Assembly (NCBI RefSeq): GCF_009865135.1
Contig: NZ_WWGH01000002.1
Location: 1,426,001 to 1,490,000 of the forward strand
From: Streptomyces sp. SID8374
GTDB taxonomy: Bacteria; Actinomycetota; Actinomycetes; Streptomycetales; Streptomycetaceae
Length of the DNA stretch: 64,000 nucleotides
Reading direction: 5' to 3'
Under the pieces are notes generated by a model, which had not been told where the DNA came from, searched no databases, and worked only from the letters and a program-made list of their open reading frames with translations. Positions 27,643-35,213 of this stretch are shown piece after piece. The position numbers and the translations under genes were made by a program. Within the stretch, counting starts at the first letter, position 1. Each line of letters opens with the position of its first letter.

Positions 27643-28793
27643 CGCAGGGCTCCCGTCAGGCTCCGGGCCACAATGACGCGCATGATCTCGTTGGTCCCTT
27701 CCAGGATCTGGTGGACCCGCAGGTCCCGCACGATCTTCTCGACGCCGTACTCGGCCAGATAGCCGTAACCGCCGTGGAGTTGGAGCGCCCGGTCCGCGAC
27801 CGAGTAGCCGGTGTCGGTGGCGAAGCGCTTGGCCATCGCGCACAACTCCGGTGCCCCGCCCACCTTCCGGTCCAGCGCCTCGGCGGCCTGTCGCACCAGT
27901 GCTCGGGCAGCCGCCAGTTCGGTCGCCATGTCGGCCAGCCGGAACTGCAACGCCTGTGCGTTCAGCAGCGGGCTGCCGAACGCCTCCCGGTCCGCGAGAT
28001 GGGCGAGCGAGCGGTCCAGCGCGCTCTGCGCACCACCCAACGAGCAGGCGGCGATGCCGAGTCGGCCGCCGTTGAGGCCGTTCATCGCGATCCGGAAGCC
28101 CTCGCCCTCCGCGCCGAGCAGCCGGTCGGCCGGGATGCGTACCCCGTCCAACATGACCTGGCGGGTGGGCTGCGCGTTCCACCCCATCTTCTTCTCGTTG
28201 GCCCCGAACGAGAGCCCGGGGTCGTCCCGTTCGACGAGGAACGCGGAAATCCCGCCGGGGCCGCTGTCGCCGGTGCGGGCCAGCACGATGTAGAGGTGGG
28301 TGGCGCCCGCGCCGGAGATGAACTGCTTGGTCCCCGTCAGCACATAGTGGTCGCCGTCGCGCACCGCCCGGGTGCGGAGCGCGGCCGCGTCGGAGCCCGC
28401 GCCCGGTTCGGTCAGGCAGTAACTGCCCAGCTGCTCCATGGTGCAGAGCTCCGGCAGATACCGGCCGCGCTGGGCCTCGGTGCCGTACTGGTCGACCATC
28501 CAGGCGACCATGTTGTGGATGGAGAGATAGCCCGCCACGGACGGGCAGCCGGTGGCGAGGGCCTCGAAGACGAGGACGCCGTCGGAGCGGGACAGCGCGG
28601 AGCCGCCGAGGTCCTCCCGGACGTACACACCTCCGAGGCCGAGCCCCGCCGCCTTCCGCAGGACGTCGACGGGGAAGTGCTTGTCCTGGTCCCAGGCCAC
28701 GGCGTGCGGGGCCAGGTGCTCCTGGGCGAAGTCGAGTGTCGTCTCCACGACCGCGAGCTGGTCGTCGCTGAGCAGGGTGGTCACGGCAGTCAT
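27639..28793 (-). CDS. Acyl-CoA dehydrogenase, probable isobutyryl-CoA dehydrogenase
   Basis: 384 residues. The acyl-CoA dehydrogenase fold is seen throughout: GSYCLTEPGAGSDAAALRT, GGISAFLVERDDPGLSFG, FGSPLLNAQALQFRLADMATEL, and LQLHGGYGYLAEYGVEKIVRDLRVHQILEGTNEIMR, whose Glu is the catalytic base. It oxidises isobutyryl-CoA to methacrylyl-CoA, passing electrons to ETF; etfBA lies 10 kb away in this window. The operon position between mmsA and the hydrolase supports valine catabolism. Confidence 0.9.
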   Translation of the reverse strand: MTAVTTLLSDDQLAVVETTLDFAQEHLAPHAVAWDQDKHFPVDVLRKAAGLGLGGVYVREDLGGSALSRSDGVLVFEALATGCPSVAGYLSIHNMVAWMVDQYGTEAQRGRYLPELCTMEQLGSYCLTEPGAGSDAAALRTRAVRDGDHYVLTGTKQFISGAGATHLYIVLARTGDSGPGGISAFLVERDDPGLSFGANEKKMGWNAQPTRQVMLDGVRIPADRLLGAEGEGFRIAMNGLNGGRLGIAACSLGGAQSALDRSLAHLADREAFGSPLLNAQALQFRLADMATELAAARALVRQAAEALDRKVGGAPELCAMAKRFATDTGYSVADRALQLHGGYGYLAEYGVEKIVRDLRVHQILEGTNEIMRVIVARSLTGALR

Positions 28794-30292
28794 CCCATGG
28801 TCGGAATCGTGAAGCTCGCGCCGTCCCGGATCCCGGAGGCGGGCCAGCGCGAAGTGACGGTCTTCGTACGGGTGTAGAAGCGGATGGCGTCCGGCCCGTG
28901 CTGGTTGAGGTCGCCGAAGCCGGACCGCTTCCAGCCGCCGAACGTGTGGTACGCCACCGGCACGGGGATCGGCACGTTGACGCCGACCATGCCCGTGTCG
29001 ACGCGGCGGGTGAAGTCGCGGGCGATGTCGCCGTCGCGGGTGAAGAGGGCGACGCCGTTGCCGTACGGGTGCTCCGAGGGGAGGCGCAGGGCCTCCTCGT
29101 AGTCGGCGGCGCGGACCACGGAGACGACAGGACCGAAGATCTCCTCCTGGTAGATCCGCATCTGCGGGGTGACCCGGTCGAAGAGGGAAGCGCCCGCGAA
29201 GAAGCCGTCCTCATGGCCCTCCAGGACGAAGTCCCTTCCATCGACGACGAGTTCGGCGCCCTCCTCGATGCCGAGGTCGACATAGCCGCGCACCCGGTCG
29301 ACCGCGTCCCGGCCCACCAGCGGCCCGAAGTCGGCGTCCGGGTCGTCCGAGCGGCCGATCCGCAGCTCCGCGATCCGCTCGGTGAGCTTGGCCACCAGGG
29401 CGTCGGCGGTCTCCTCGCCGACCGGCACGGCCACCGAGATCGCCATGCACCGCTCGCCAGCCGAGCCGTAACCGGCGCCGATCAGCGCGTCGACCGCCTG
29501 GTCCAGATCGGCGTCCGGCATCACGATCATGTGGTTCTTCGCCCCGCCGAAGCACTGCGCCCGCTTGCCGTGGGCGGCGGCGGTCGCGTAGATGTGCGCG
29601 GCGATCGGTGTGGAGCCGACGAAGCCGAGCGCCTTGACGCGCGGGTCCTCCAACAGGGTGTCCACAGCCTCCTTGCCGCCGTTGACGACGTTGAGGACCC
29701 CGGGCGGAAGCCCCGCCTCCAGGAAGAGTTCGGCCAGCCGCAGCGGCACCGAGGGGTCCCGCTCGGACGGCTTGAGGATGAAGGCGTTACCGCAGGCCAG
29801 AGCCGGTGCGGCCTTCCACAGCGGGATCATCGCCGGGAAGTTGAACGGGGTGATTCCGGCGACCACGCCGAGCGGCCGGCGCAGCGAATGGACATCGATC
29901 CCGGAGCCCGCGTTGTCGCTGAACTCGCCCTTCAGCAGGTGCGGGACACCGGCGGCGAACTCCACCACGTCCAGCCCACGTGCGAGGTCGCCGTGCGCGT
30001 CGGCCACGGTCTTGCCGTGCTCGGAGGAGAGCAGCCGGGCCAGGGAGTCCTTCTCCTTCTCGACCAGCTGGAGGAAGCGCAGCAGGACGCGGGCGCGGCG
30101 CTGCGGGTTCCACTCGCCCCACTCGATCTGCGCCTCGGCGGCGTCGGCGATCGCCGCCTCGGTCTCGGACCGGCCGGCCAGCGGCACCCGGGCCTGGACC
30201 CGGCCGGTGTTGGGGTCGTAGACATCGCCGTACGTGCCCGAGGTGCCGGGCGTGTGCTTGCCGCCGATGAAATGGCTGAGTTCGCGGACCAT
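28790..30292 (-). CDS. mmsA: Methylmalonate-semialdehyde dehydrogenase (CoA-acylating)
   Basis: 500 residues of the aldehyde dehydrogenase superfamily. The start ELSHFIGGKHTPGTSGTYGDVYDPNTGRVQARVP, the block GVVAGITPFNFPAMIPLWK and GSAGERCMAISVAVPVG with the nucleophilic Cys mark the CoA-acylating family. It converts methylmalonate semialdehyde to propionyl-CoA, which feeds the methylcitrate cycle next door and B12-dependent methylmalonyl-CoA mutase. It is first gene of the operon, with a 240-bp leader that begins at a cobalamin riboswitch. Confidence 0.93.
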   Translation of the reverse strand: MVRELSHFIGGKHTPGTSGTYGDVYDPNTGRVQARVPLAGRSETEAAIADAAEAQIEWGEWNPQRRARVLLRFLQLVEKEKDSLARLLSSEHGKTVADAHGDLARGLDVVEFAAGVPHLLKGEFSDNAGSGIDVHSLRRPLGVVAGITPFNFPAMIPLWKAAPALACGNAFILKPSERDPSVPLRLAELFLEAGLPPGVLNVVNGGKEAVDTLLEDPRVKALGFVGSTPIAAHIYATAAAHGKRAQCFGGAKNHMIVMPDADLDQAVDALIGAGYGSAGERCMAISVAVPVGEETADALVAKLTERIAELRIGRSDDPDADFGPLVGRDAVDRVRGYVDLGIEEGAELVVDGRDFVLEGHEDGFFAGASLFDRVTPQMRIYQEEIFGPVVSVVRAADYEEALRLPSEHPYGNGVALFTRDGDIARDFTRRVDTGMVGVNVPIPVPVAYHTFGGWKRSGFGDLNQHGPDAIRFYTRTKTVTSRWPASGIRDGASFTIPTMG

Positions 30293-30529
30293 GGAAACCT
30301 GCTCTCGTCGGTGAGATCGTCAGGAGAGATCCGGGGATGGCGCACGGGCCCCACCGCACACGGCGCCGGTCGGGGGCGCGCGGGGCGTGACAGGGCTCGC
30401 CGTCGGGGGACGCGGAGGGCTGGGGCCGTCAGGGGAAGGCGGGGAGAACCGCTCGCCGGGACGGGCCTGCGGGGCCGTGGGTGCGGACCGGTGCCATGCG
30501 TGTCTGCTCCATCCTCGTGGAAACACGGA
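30293..30529 (-). other. Leader between cobalamin riboswitch and mmsA, with possible 27-codon ORF
   Basis: About 240 bp without a convincing gene. On the minus strand a short frame at 30512-30429 starts MEQTRMAPVRTHG, with GAGG upstream, and stops after 27 codons. It may be a leader peptide or chance. A longer Pro-rich frame at 30577-30320 overlaps the riboswitch and has no coding character. Confidence 0.25.
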
Positions 30530-30725
30530 ACATCCCGCGGCCGGTATCCTGACTCCCGGATCAGCGCCCGCCCTCATGCCTTCCCGACGGCTGCTTCGCC
30601 GTCAGTGGCGTTTCCTACGAGGACGAACTCCCCGGTCACAGTGGCGGGACCGCGCCGGAATCGCACCGGCTTCCCTGACACCACGGGCCTTGAGGGTGCC
30701 CGGCTGCACGCCGGCCACCCCGCTG
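30530..30725 (-). promoter_or_regulatory. Cobalamin riboswitch directed at the mmsA operon
   Basis: Minus-strand text shows the AdoCbl-riboswitch core: GGGAAGCCGGTGCGATTCCG, then GCGGTCCCGCCACTGTGA, and the 3' box GAGTCAGGATACCGGCC (forward 30557-30539). A promoter-like stretch with the dyad GGACGTCC and TATATG lies just upstream (forward 30738-30760). The only gene downstream on this strand is mmsA. The divergent cobF gene is on the other strand and cannot be controlled by this RNA. Confidence 0.85.
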
Positions 30726-30832
30726 CTCACGAACATATAGTTGGACGTCCTAGTAAGTCCACCCCGCCTCGCCCCGGCCTCCCCTCGGGCCTGGCGCGAT
30801 GGCCCGCCCCGCTCCTGGCATGATCGGCCGAC

Positions 30833-31705
30833 ATGAGCGACGCACCACGGCACATCCTCGTCATCGGCATGGGAGCCGGCGACCCCGACCATCTGACCCT
30901 CGCCGCGGTGAAGGCGATGCGCAGGGCGCGGGTCTTCTTCGTGCTCGGCAAGGGCCGGGAGAAGGAGTCCCTGACCCGGCTGCGGCGGGACATCCTGGCC
31001 GAGCACCTCACCGGCCCCTACCGGGTCGTCGAGGCCGAGGACCCCTGGCGGGACCGCACCCAGGACGACCGGGGCCGCTACACCTCGGCGGTGCACGACT
31101 GGCGCCACCGCCGCGCCGACATCTGCGAGCGCCTGATCATCGAGGAGCTGGCACCGGGGGAGACGGGTGCCTTCCTGGTCTGGGGCGACCCGTCGCTGTA
31201 CGACAGCACCCTCGCGATCCTGGAGGACATCCGGGCCCGTGGAACGGTGGAATTCGGCCATGAGGTGATCCCCGGCATCAGCAGCGTCTCCGCGCTCGCC
31301 GCCCGCCACCGCACCTCCCTGAACCAGGTCGGCCGCCCCATCCACATCACCCCCGGCCGACGGCTCGCCGAAGGGTTCCCGGACGACGACGGGGACATCG
31401 TGGTGATGCTGGACGGGCACGAGAGCTTCACCCATCTGACGGGCAGGGGGCTGTGGATCTACTGGGGCGCCTACATCGGCACCCCGGACGAACTCCTCGT
31501 CTCCGGCCCCCTCGACGAGGTCGCCGAGCGGATCAGCCAGGTCCGCGCCGAGGCCCGCGAACGCCACGGCTGGATCATGGACACGTACCTGCTGCGCCAC
31601 GGGCCGGAGGACCCGCACGGTCCGGAGAGCGCTGGCGGCACGGGGAGCGCAGGCGGTCCGGAGGGCGCAGGCGGTTCGGAGGGCGCAGGCGGCGCCCACA
31701 GCTGA
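30833..31705 (+). CDS. cobF: Precorrin-6A synthase (deacetylating)
   Basis: 290 residues. This is a tetrapyrrole methylase: ILVIGMGAGDPDHLTLAAVKAMRRARVFFVLGKG, FLVWGDPSLYDSTLAILEDI and GHEVIPGISSVSALAARH form the SAM pocket. It methylates C-1 of the corrin ring and removes the acetyl group in the aerobic B12 route. Other cob genes are not in the window. The final 35 residues are a Gly/Ser/Glu-rich repeat (GGTGSAGGPEGAGGSEGAGG) unlike the family core and probably disordered. The start at ATG 30833 is the first in frame. Confidence 0.92.
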   Translation: MSDAPRHILVIGMGAGDPDHLTLAAVKAMRRARVFFVLGKGREKESLTRLRRDILAEHLTGPYRVVEAEDPWRDRTQDDRGRYTSAVHDWRHRRADICERLIIEELAPGETGAFLVWGDPSLYDSTLAILEDIRARGTVEFGHEVIPGISSVSALAARHRTSLNQVGRPIHITPGRRLAEGFPDDDGDIVVMLDGHESFTHLTGRGLWIYWGAYIGTPDELLVSGPLDEVAERISQVRAEARERHGWIMDTYLLRHGPEDPHGPESAGGTGSAGGPEGAGGSEGAGGAHS

Positions 31706-31731
31706 GGGGCCCCGGCTGGGAGCGGGGCCCG
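31706..31731 (+). terminator. Probable cobF terminator
   Basis: GGGCCCCG (31707-31714) pairs with CGGGGCCC (31723-31730) around an eight-base loop, starting two bases after the cobF stop codon. There is no T-run. Confidence 0.45.
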
Positions 31732-31818
31732 GACAGGTGAGCGGTCATGTGACGCACGGCGGCGGGTCGCGTCGAGGCGCGGGCGGCCGCCGCACCTCGC
31801 CGTCGGACCGGCCGGAGG

Positions 31819-32016
31819 TCAGCTCCGGGACTCGTGCGCCCGGATCACTCCGAGCCCGTGCCCCAGGCTCGGGCACTCGGCGGTCAGGTCGTTGCCCCGC
31901 ACCAGATAGTTGTGCACGCGCCCGTCGGCGGGCCGCTCCACGGCCCGGTACAGCGTGCCGTTCACGGTGATCGTCCAGTCGTCGCCGTCCTGGGCCCACC
32001 CGACTGTCTTCTTCAT
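31819..32016 (-). CDS. Small hypothetical protein
   Basis: 65 residues from ATG 32016, with GAGGGAAG upstream. The sequence (MKKTVGWAQDGDDWTITVNG, YRAVERPADGRVHNYLVRGND) reads like a compact beta-rich soluble protein, with no signal or membrane segment. Codon third positions are GC-rich, as expected for a real gene. I recognise no family. It faces the riboswitch-metE unit divergently. Confidence 0.5.
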   Translation of the reverse strand: MKKTVGWAQDGDDWTITVNGTLYRAVERPADGRVHNYLVRGNDLTAECPSLGHGLGVIRAHESRS

Positions 32017-32279
32017 ATAGCGCTTCCCTCACTCGTCGCCGCCGCGGGTCGGCGGCCGGGTATTGGCAAGAAGAACGGGCTGTGACGCTCTGTGGTTCCG
32101 GTTCGCCTACGCCATTCGGTTACATCTGTGTCACCGTGCCCCCATGACCTGACCGGAAGTCAGCGAACGGGCGAAGAGGAGCGGAACCCGAGGTCACCCG
32201 TTCGGAGTCCGTGTCTCACGTCACCGTCCGAAGTGTGAACAACGGTGTGCGCCCGGCGGTCGCCCCCTTAGGGTGGCCG

Positions 32280-32475
32280 GTGCAGCTGGTTCGCCCTGCC
32301 CGCCAGGCAGGGTGTCGTAAGAGGGAACCCGGTGGGAATCCGGGACTGCCCCGCAGCGGTGAGTGGGAACGACCGCCGTCATACGCACTGGGCCCGGCCG
32401 GGTCTGGGAAGCGACGGCCAGTAGGTGTCTGCCCCGGCAGGCGTGCCCGCGAGTCCGAAGACCTGCCCGTTGCCC
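32280..32475 (+). promoter_or_regulatory. Cobalamin riboswitch of metE
   Basis: The core is visible: GAGGGAACCCGGTGGGAATC (from 32319), then GACTGCCCCGCAGCGGTGAG, and the 3' box GAGTCCGAAGACCTGCCC (32451-32468). It precedes the B12-independent methionine synthase. Such riboswitches shut metE off when adenosylcobalamin is available and MetH can work. The stretch 32017-32279 before it holds no gene. Confidence 0.92.
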
Positions 32476-32540
32476 GCACGCGACCGTTCGTGTGCGGAGT
32501 TCCCGGTGACCTCGTGGGCGGGTCGGCGTAACCGTCGGGT

Positions 32541-32574
32541 GGGCGGACACGGTCAACGTGTCGCGTTTCCGCCC
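32541..32574 (+). terminator. Regulatory terminator-like hairpin between riboswitch and metE
   Basis: GGGCGGA (32541-32547) pairs with TCCGCCC (32568-32574), with an inner CACG/CGTG pair, followed by GATTTCGTC. Placed between aptamer and gene, it is a candidate expression platform. Confidence 0.45.
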
Positions 32575-32646
32575 GATTTCGTCACCCCTTCGCGTCCGCG
32601 TCCCGTCCCGGGATCAGCTGGAGACATGCTCGCGAAGGAGAGTCAC

Positions 32647-34971
32647 GTGACAGCGAAGCCCGCAGCCGCGGCAGCACGGGCCACCGTGTACGGCTACCCC
32701 CGCCAGGGTCGGAACCGTGAACTGAAGAAGGCCGTCGAGGGCTACTGGAAGGGCCGCGTCGACGCGGACACCCTCCGCCAGACCGCCGCCGAACTGCGCA
32801 GGGGGACTTGGGAGCAGCTCGCCGAGGCCGGGGTCCACGAGGTGCCCACCGGTGACTTCTCGTACTACGACCATGTCCTGGACACCAGTGTCATGGTCGG
32901 CGCTGTCCCCGAGCGGCACCGTGAGGCGGTCCAGGCGGACGCCCTGGACGGCTACTTCGCCATGGCCCGCGGTACGCAGGACGTGGCCCCGCTGGAGATG
33001 ACCAAGTGGTTCGACACCAACTACCACTATCTGGTGCCTGAGTTGGGGCCGGACACGGTGTTCACCGCCGACTCCGCCAAGCAGGTCGCCGAGTTGAAGG
33101 AGGCCCTCGCGCTGGGGCACACCCCGCGCCCGGTCCTCGTCGGGCCCGTCACCTACCTCCTGCTCGCCAAGGCGGCCCCCGGGGTGGCCCCCGACTTCGA
33201 GCCGCTGACCCTGCTGGACCGGCTCCTGCCCGTGTACGCCGAGGTCCTCGCCGACCTCCGGGCCGCGGGCGCCGAATGGGTGCAGCTGGACGAGCCCGCC
33301 CTCGTCCAGGACCGCACCCCGGCCGAGCTGAACGCCACCGCCCGCGCCTACCGCGAGCTGGGCTCCCTCACCGACCGGTCCAAGCTGCTGGTCGCCTCCT
33401 ACTTCGGGCGGCTCGGCGAGGCCCTGCCGGTGCTGGCCAAGTCCCCGGTCGAGGGGCTCGCACTGGACTTCACCGAGTCCGGCGCCGCCAACCTCGCCGA
33501 CCTCGCGGCGGCCGGCGGACTGCCCGGCAAGCGCCTGGTCGCGGGCGTCGTCAACGGCCGCAACATCTGGATCAACGACTACGAGAAGTCGCTCGCCACC
33601 CTCGGCACGCTCCTCGGCCTCGCGGACCACGTCGACGTCTCCGCCTCCAGCTCCCTCCTGCACGTCCCGCTGGACGCCGACGCCGAGCACGACATCGACC
33701 CGCAGATCGCCCGCTGGCTCGCCTTCGCCCAGCAGAAGACCGCCGAGATCGTCACCCTGGCCAAGGGGCTCTCCCACGGCACCGAGGCCATCTCCGCCGA
33801 ACTCGCCGCCAACCGGGCCGACCTGGCCTCCCGTACCGACGCCGTCATCACCCGCGACCCGGCCGTCCGGGCCCGTACGGCCGCCATCACCGACGCCGAC
33901 GGCCGCCGCTCCCAGCCGTACGCCGAGCGGACCGCCGCCCAGCGCGCCCACCTCGGGCTGCCGCTGCTGCCGACCACCACGATCGGCTCGTTCCCGCAGA
34001 CCACCGAACTGCGCACCGCCCGCGCCGACCTGCGGGCCGGCCGGATCGACGAGGCCGGGTACGAGGAGCGGATCAAGGACGAGATCCGCGAGGTCCTCTC
34101 CTTCCAGGAGAAGGCCGGGATCGACGTCCTGGTCCACGGCGAACCCGAACGCAACGACATGGTCCAATACTTCGCCGAGCAGCTCACCGGCTACCTCGCC
34201 ACCCAGCACGGCTGGGTCCAGTCGTACGGCACCCGCTACGTCCGCCCGCCGGTCCTCGCCGGGGACATCTCGCGCCCCGAGCCGATGACGGTGCGCTGGA
34301 CGACGTACGCGCAGTCGCTGACCGAGCGCCCCGTCAAGGGCATGCTCACCGGCCCGGTCACCATGCTCGCCTGGTCCTTCGTCCGCGACGACCAGCCGCT
34401 CGGCGAGACCGCCCGCCAGGTGGCGCTCGCCCTGCGCGACGAGGTCGACGACCTGGAGGCGAACGGCACTTCGGTGATCCAGGTCGATGAGCCCGCGCTG
34501 CGCGAGACGCTGCCGCTGCGGGCCGACGAGCACGCCGCGTACCTTCAGTGGGCGACGGAGTCCTTCCGACTCGCCACCTCCGGGGTGCGGCCGGACACCC
34601 AGATCCACACCCACATGTGCTACGCGGAGTTCGGCGACATCGTCCAGGCCATCGACGACCTCGACGCCGACGTCATCAGCCTGGAGGCCGCCCGCTCCCA
34701 CATGCAGGTCGCCCGCGAACTGGCCGCCCACGGCTACCCCCGTGAGGCCGGGCCCGGCGTCTACGACATCCACTCCCCGCGCATCCCGAGCACCGAAGAG
34801 GCAGCCGCCCTGCTGCGCAAGGGACTTGAGGCCATCCCGGCCGAGCGGCTGTGGGTGAACCCCGACTGCGGCCTGAAGACCCGCGGCTGGCCCGAGACCC
34901 GGGCCTCCCTGGAGAACCTGGTCGCCGCCGCGCGGGAGATCCGCGCGGAGCTGCCCACCGAAGCGGCGTGA
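32647..34971 (+). CDS. metE: Cobalamin-independent methionine synthase
   Basis: 774 residues from GTG 32647, with AAGGAGAG upstream; an ATG 21 bases earlier lies over the ribosome site. The two-barrel architecture is complete: N-terminal GYPRQGRNRELKKAVEGYWKG, C-terminal TTTIGSFPQT, the Zn ligands in IHTHMCYAEF and VNPDCGLKTRGW, and HGEPERNDMVQYFAEQ. It methylates homocysteine with 5-methyltetrahydropteroyl-polyglutamate. It is controlled by the upstream B12 riboswitch and ended by a strong terminator. Confidence 0.97.
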   Translation: MTAKPAAAAARATVYGYPRQGRNRELKKAVEGYWKGRVDADTLRQTAAELRRGTWEQLAEAGVHEVPTGDFSYYDHVLDTSVMVGAVPERHREAVQADALDGYFAMARGTQDVAPLEMTKWFDTNYHYLVPELGPDTVFTADSAKQVAELKEALALGHTPRPVLVGPVTYLLLAKAAPGVAPDFEPLTLLDRLLPVYAEVLADLRAAGAEWVQLDEPALVQDRTPAELNATARAYRELGSLTDRSKLLVASYFGRLGEALPVLAKSPVEGLALDFTESGAANLADLAAAGGLPGKRLVAGVVNGRNIWINDYEKSLATLGTLLGLADHVDVSASSSLLHVPLDADAEHDIDPQIARWLAFAQQKTAEIVTLAKGLSHGTEAISAELAANRADLASRTDAVITRDPAVRARTAAITDADGRRSQPYAERTAAQRAHLGLPLLPTTTIGSFPQTTELRTARADLRAGRIDEAGYEERIKDEIREVLSFQEKAGIDVLVHGEPERNDMVQYFAEQLTGYLATQHGWVQSYGTRYVRPPVLAGDISRPEPMTVRWTTYAQSLTERPVKGMLTGPVTMLAWSFVRDDQPLGETARQVALALRDEVDDLEANGTSVIQVDEPALRETLPLRADEHAAYLQWATESFRLATSGVRPDTQIHTHMCYAEFGDIVQAIDDLDADVISLEAARSHMQVARELAAHGYPREAGPGVYDIHSPRIPSTEEAAALLRKGLEAIPAERLWVNPDCGLKTRGWPETRASLENLVAAAREIRAELPTEAA

Positions 34972-34976
34972 TCCCA

Positions 34977-35014
34977 CCCGGTGCGGGAGCGGCCACCGCC
35001 GCTCCCGCACCGGG
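34977..35014 (+). terminator. metE terminator
   Basis: A perfect 16-pair stem: CCCGGTGCGGGAGCGG (34977-34992) against CCGCTCCCGCACCGGG (34999-35014), with a six-base loop, six bases after the stop codon. Confidence 0.8.
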
Positions 35015-35095
35015 GCACGTGGTCCCGACTCGGTGCGGAGGCAGGCCGGTTCGGAGGTCAGGCCGGCCGGAGTGCGTTCTTCCCCAGCGGCGGAG

Positions 35096-35112
35096 TTAGG
35101 TTAGCCTAACCC
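35096..35112. promoter_or_regulatory. Iron box (DmdR1/IdeR operator)
   Basis: TTAGGTTAGCCTAACCC matches the DmdR1/IdeR consensus TTAGGTTAGGCTAACCTAA over most positions and is itself dyad-symmetric (GGTTAGCCTAACC). It lies about 60 bp before the leader ORF of the siderophore genes. Iron-loaded DmdR1 would repress them. Confidence 0.85.
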
Positions 35113-35156
35113 GAATCCCGGTTGTGGATCTTGCACTCCGATCGAAGGGCTTCGCC

Positions 35157-35213
35157 ATGGAGCGTGCTCAGGGCCTGCCGTCCGCCGAACTCCGCCTGGA
35201 GCGTGGGGTGTGA
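35157..35213 (+). CDS. Possible 18-residue leader peptide coupled to the decarboxylase
   Basis: ATG 35157, with GAAGGG upstream, opens MERAQGLPSAELRLERGV and stops at TGA 35211-35213. The decarboxylase GTG (35210) overlaps the stop as GTGA. There is no good ribosome site directly before the decarboxylase GTG, so coupling through this short frame is plausible. It could alternatively be the true N-terminus joined by a sequencing shift. Confidence 0.35.
   Translation: MERAQGLPSAELRLERGV

Noticed and set aside
27643..29283. N-terminal extension of the 3-hydroxyisobutyryl-CoA hydrolase frame to 902 codons
   Set aside because: The extension is out of frame with the real acyl-CoA dehydrogenase and mmsA genes and is Pro/Arg-rich; the real start is ATG 27642 in an ATGA overlap.
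30320..30577. 85-codon Pro-rich minus-strand frame after the cobalamin riboswitch
   Set aside because: It begins inside the aptamer 3' region, lacks a ribosome site and has random GC-rich composition.
32614..35010. Minus-strand open frame (798 codons) antisense to metE
   Set aside because: Shadow of metE; no recognisable domain.
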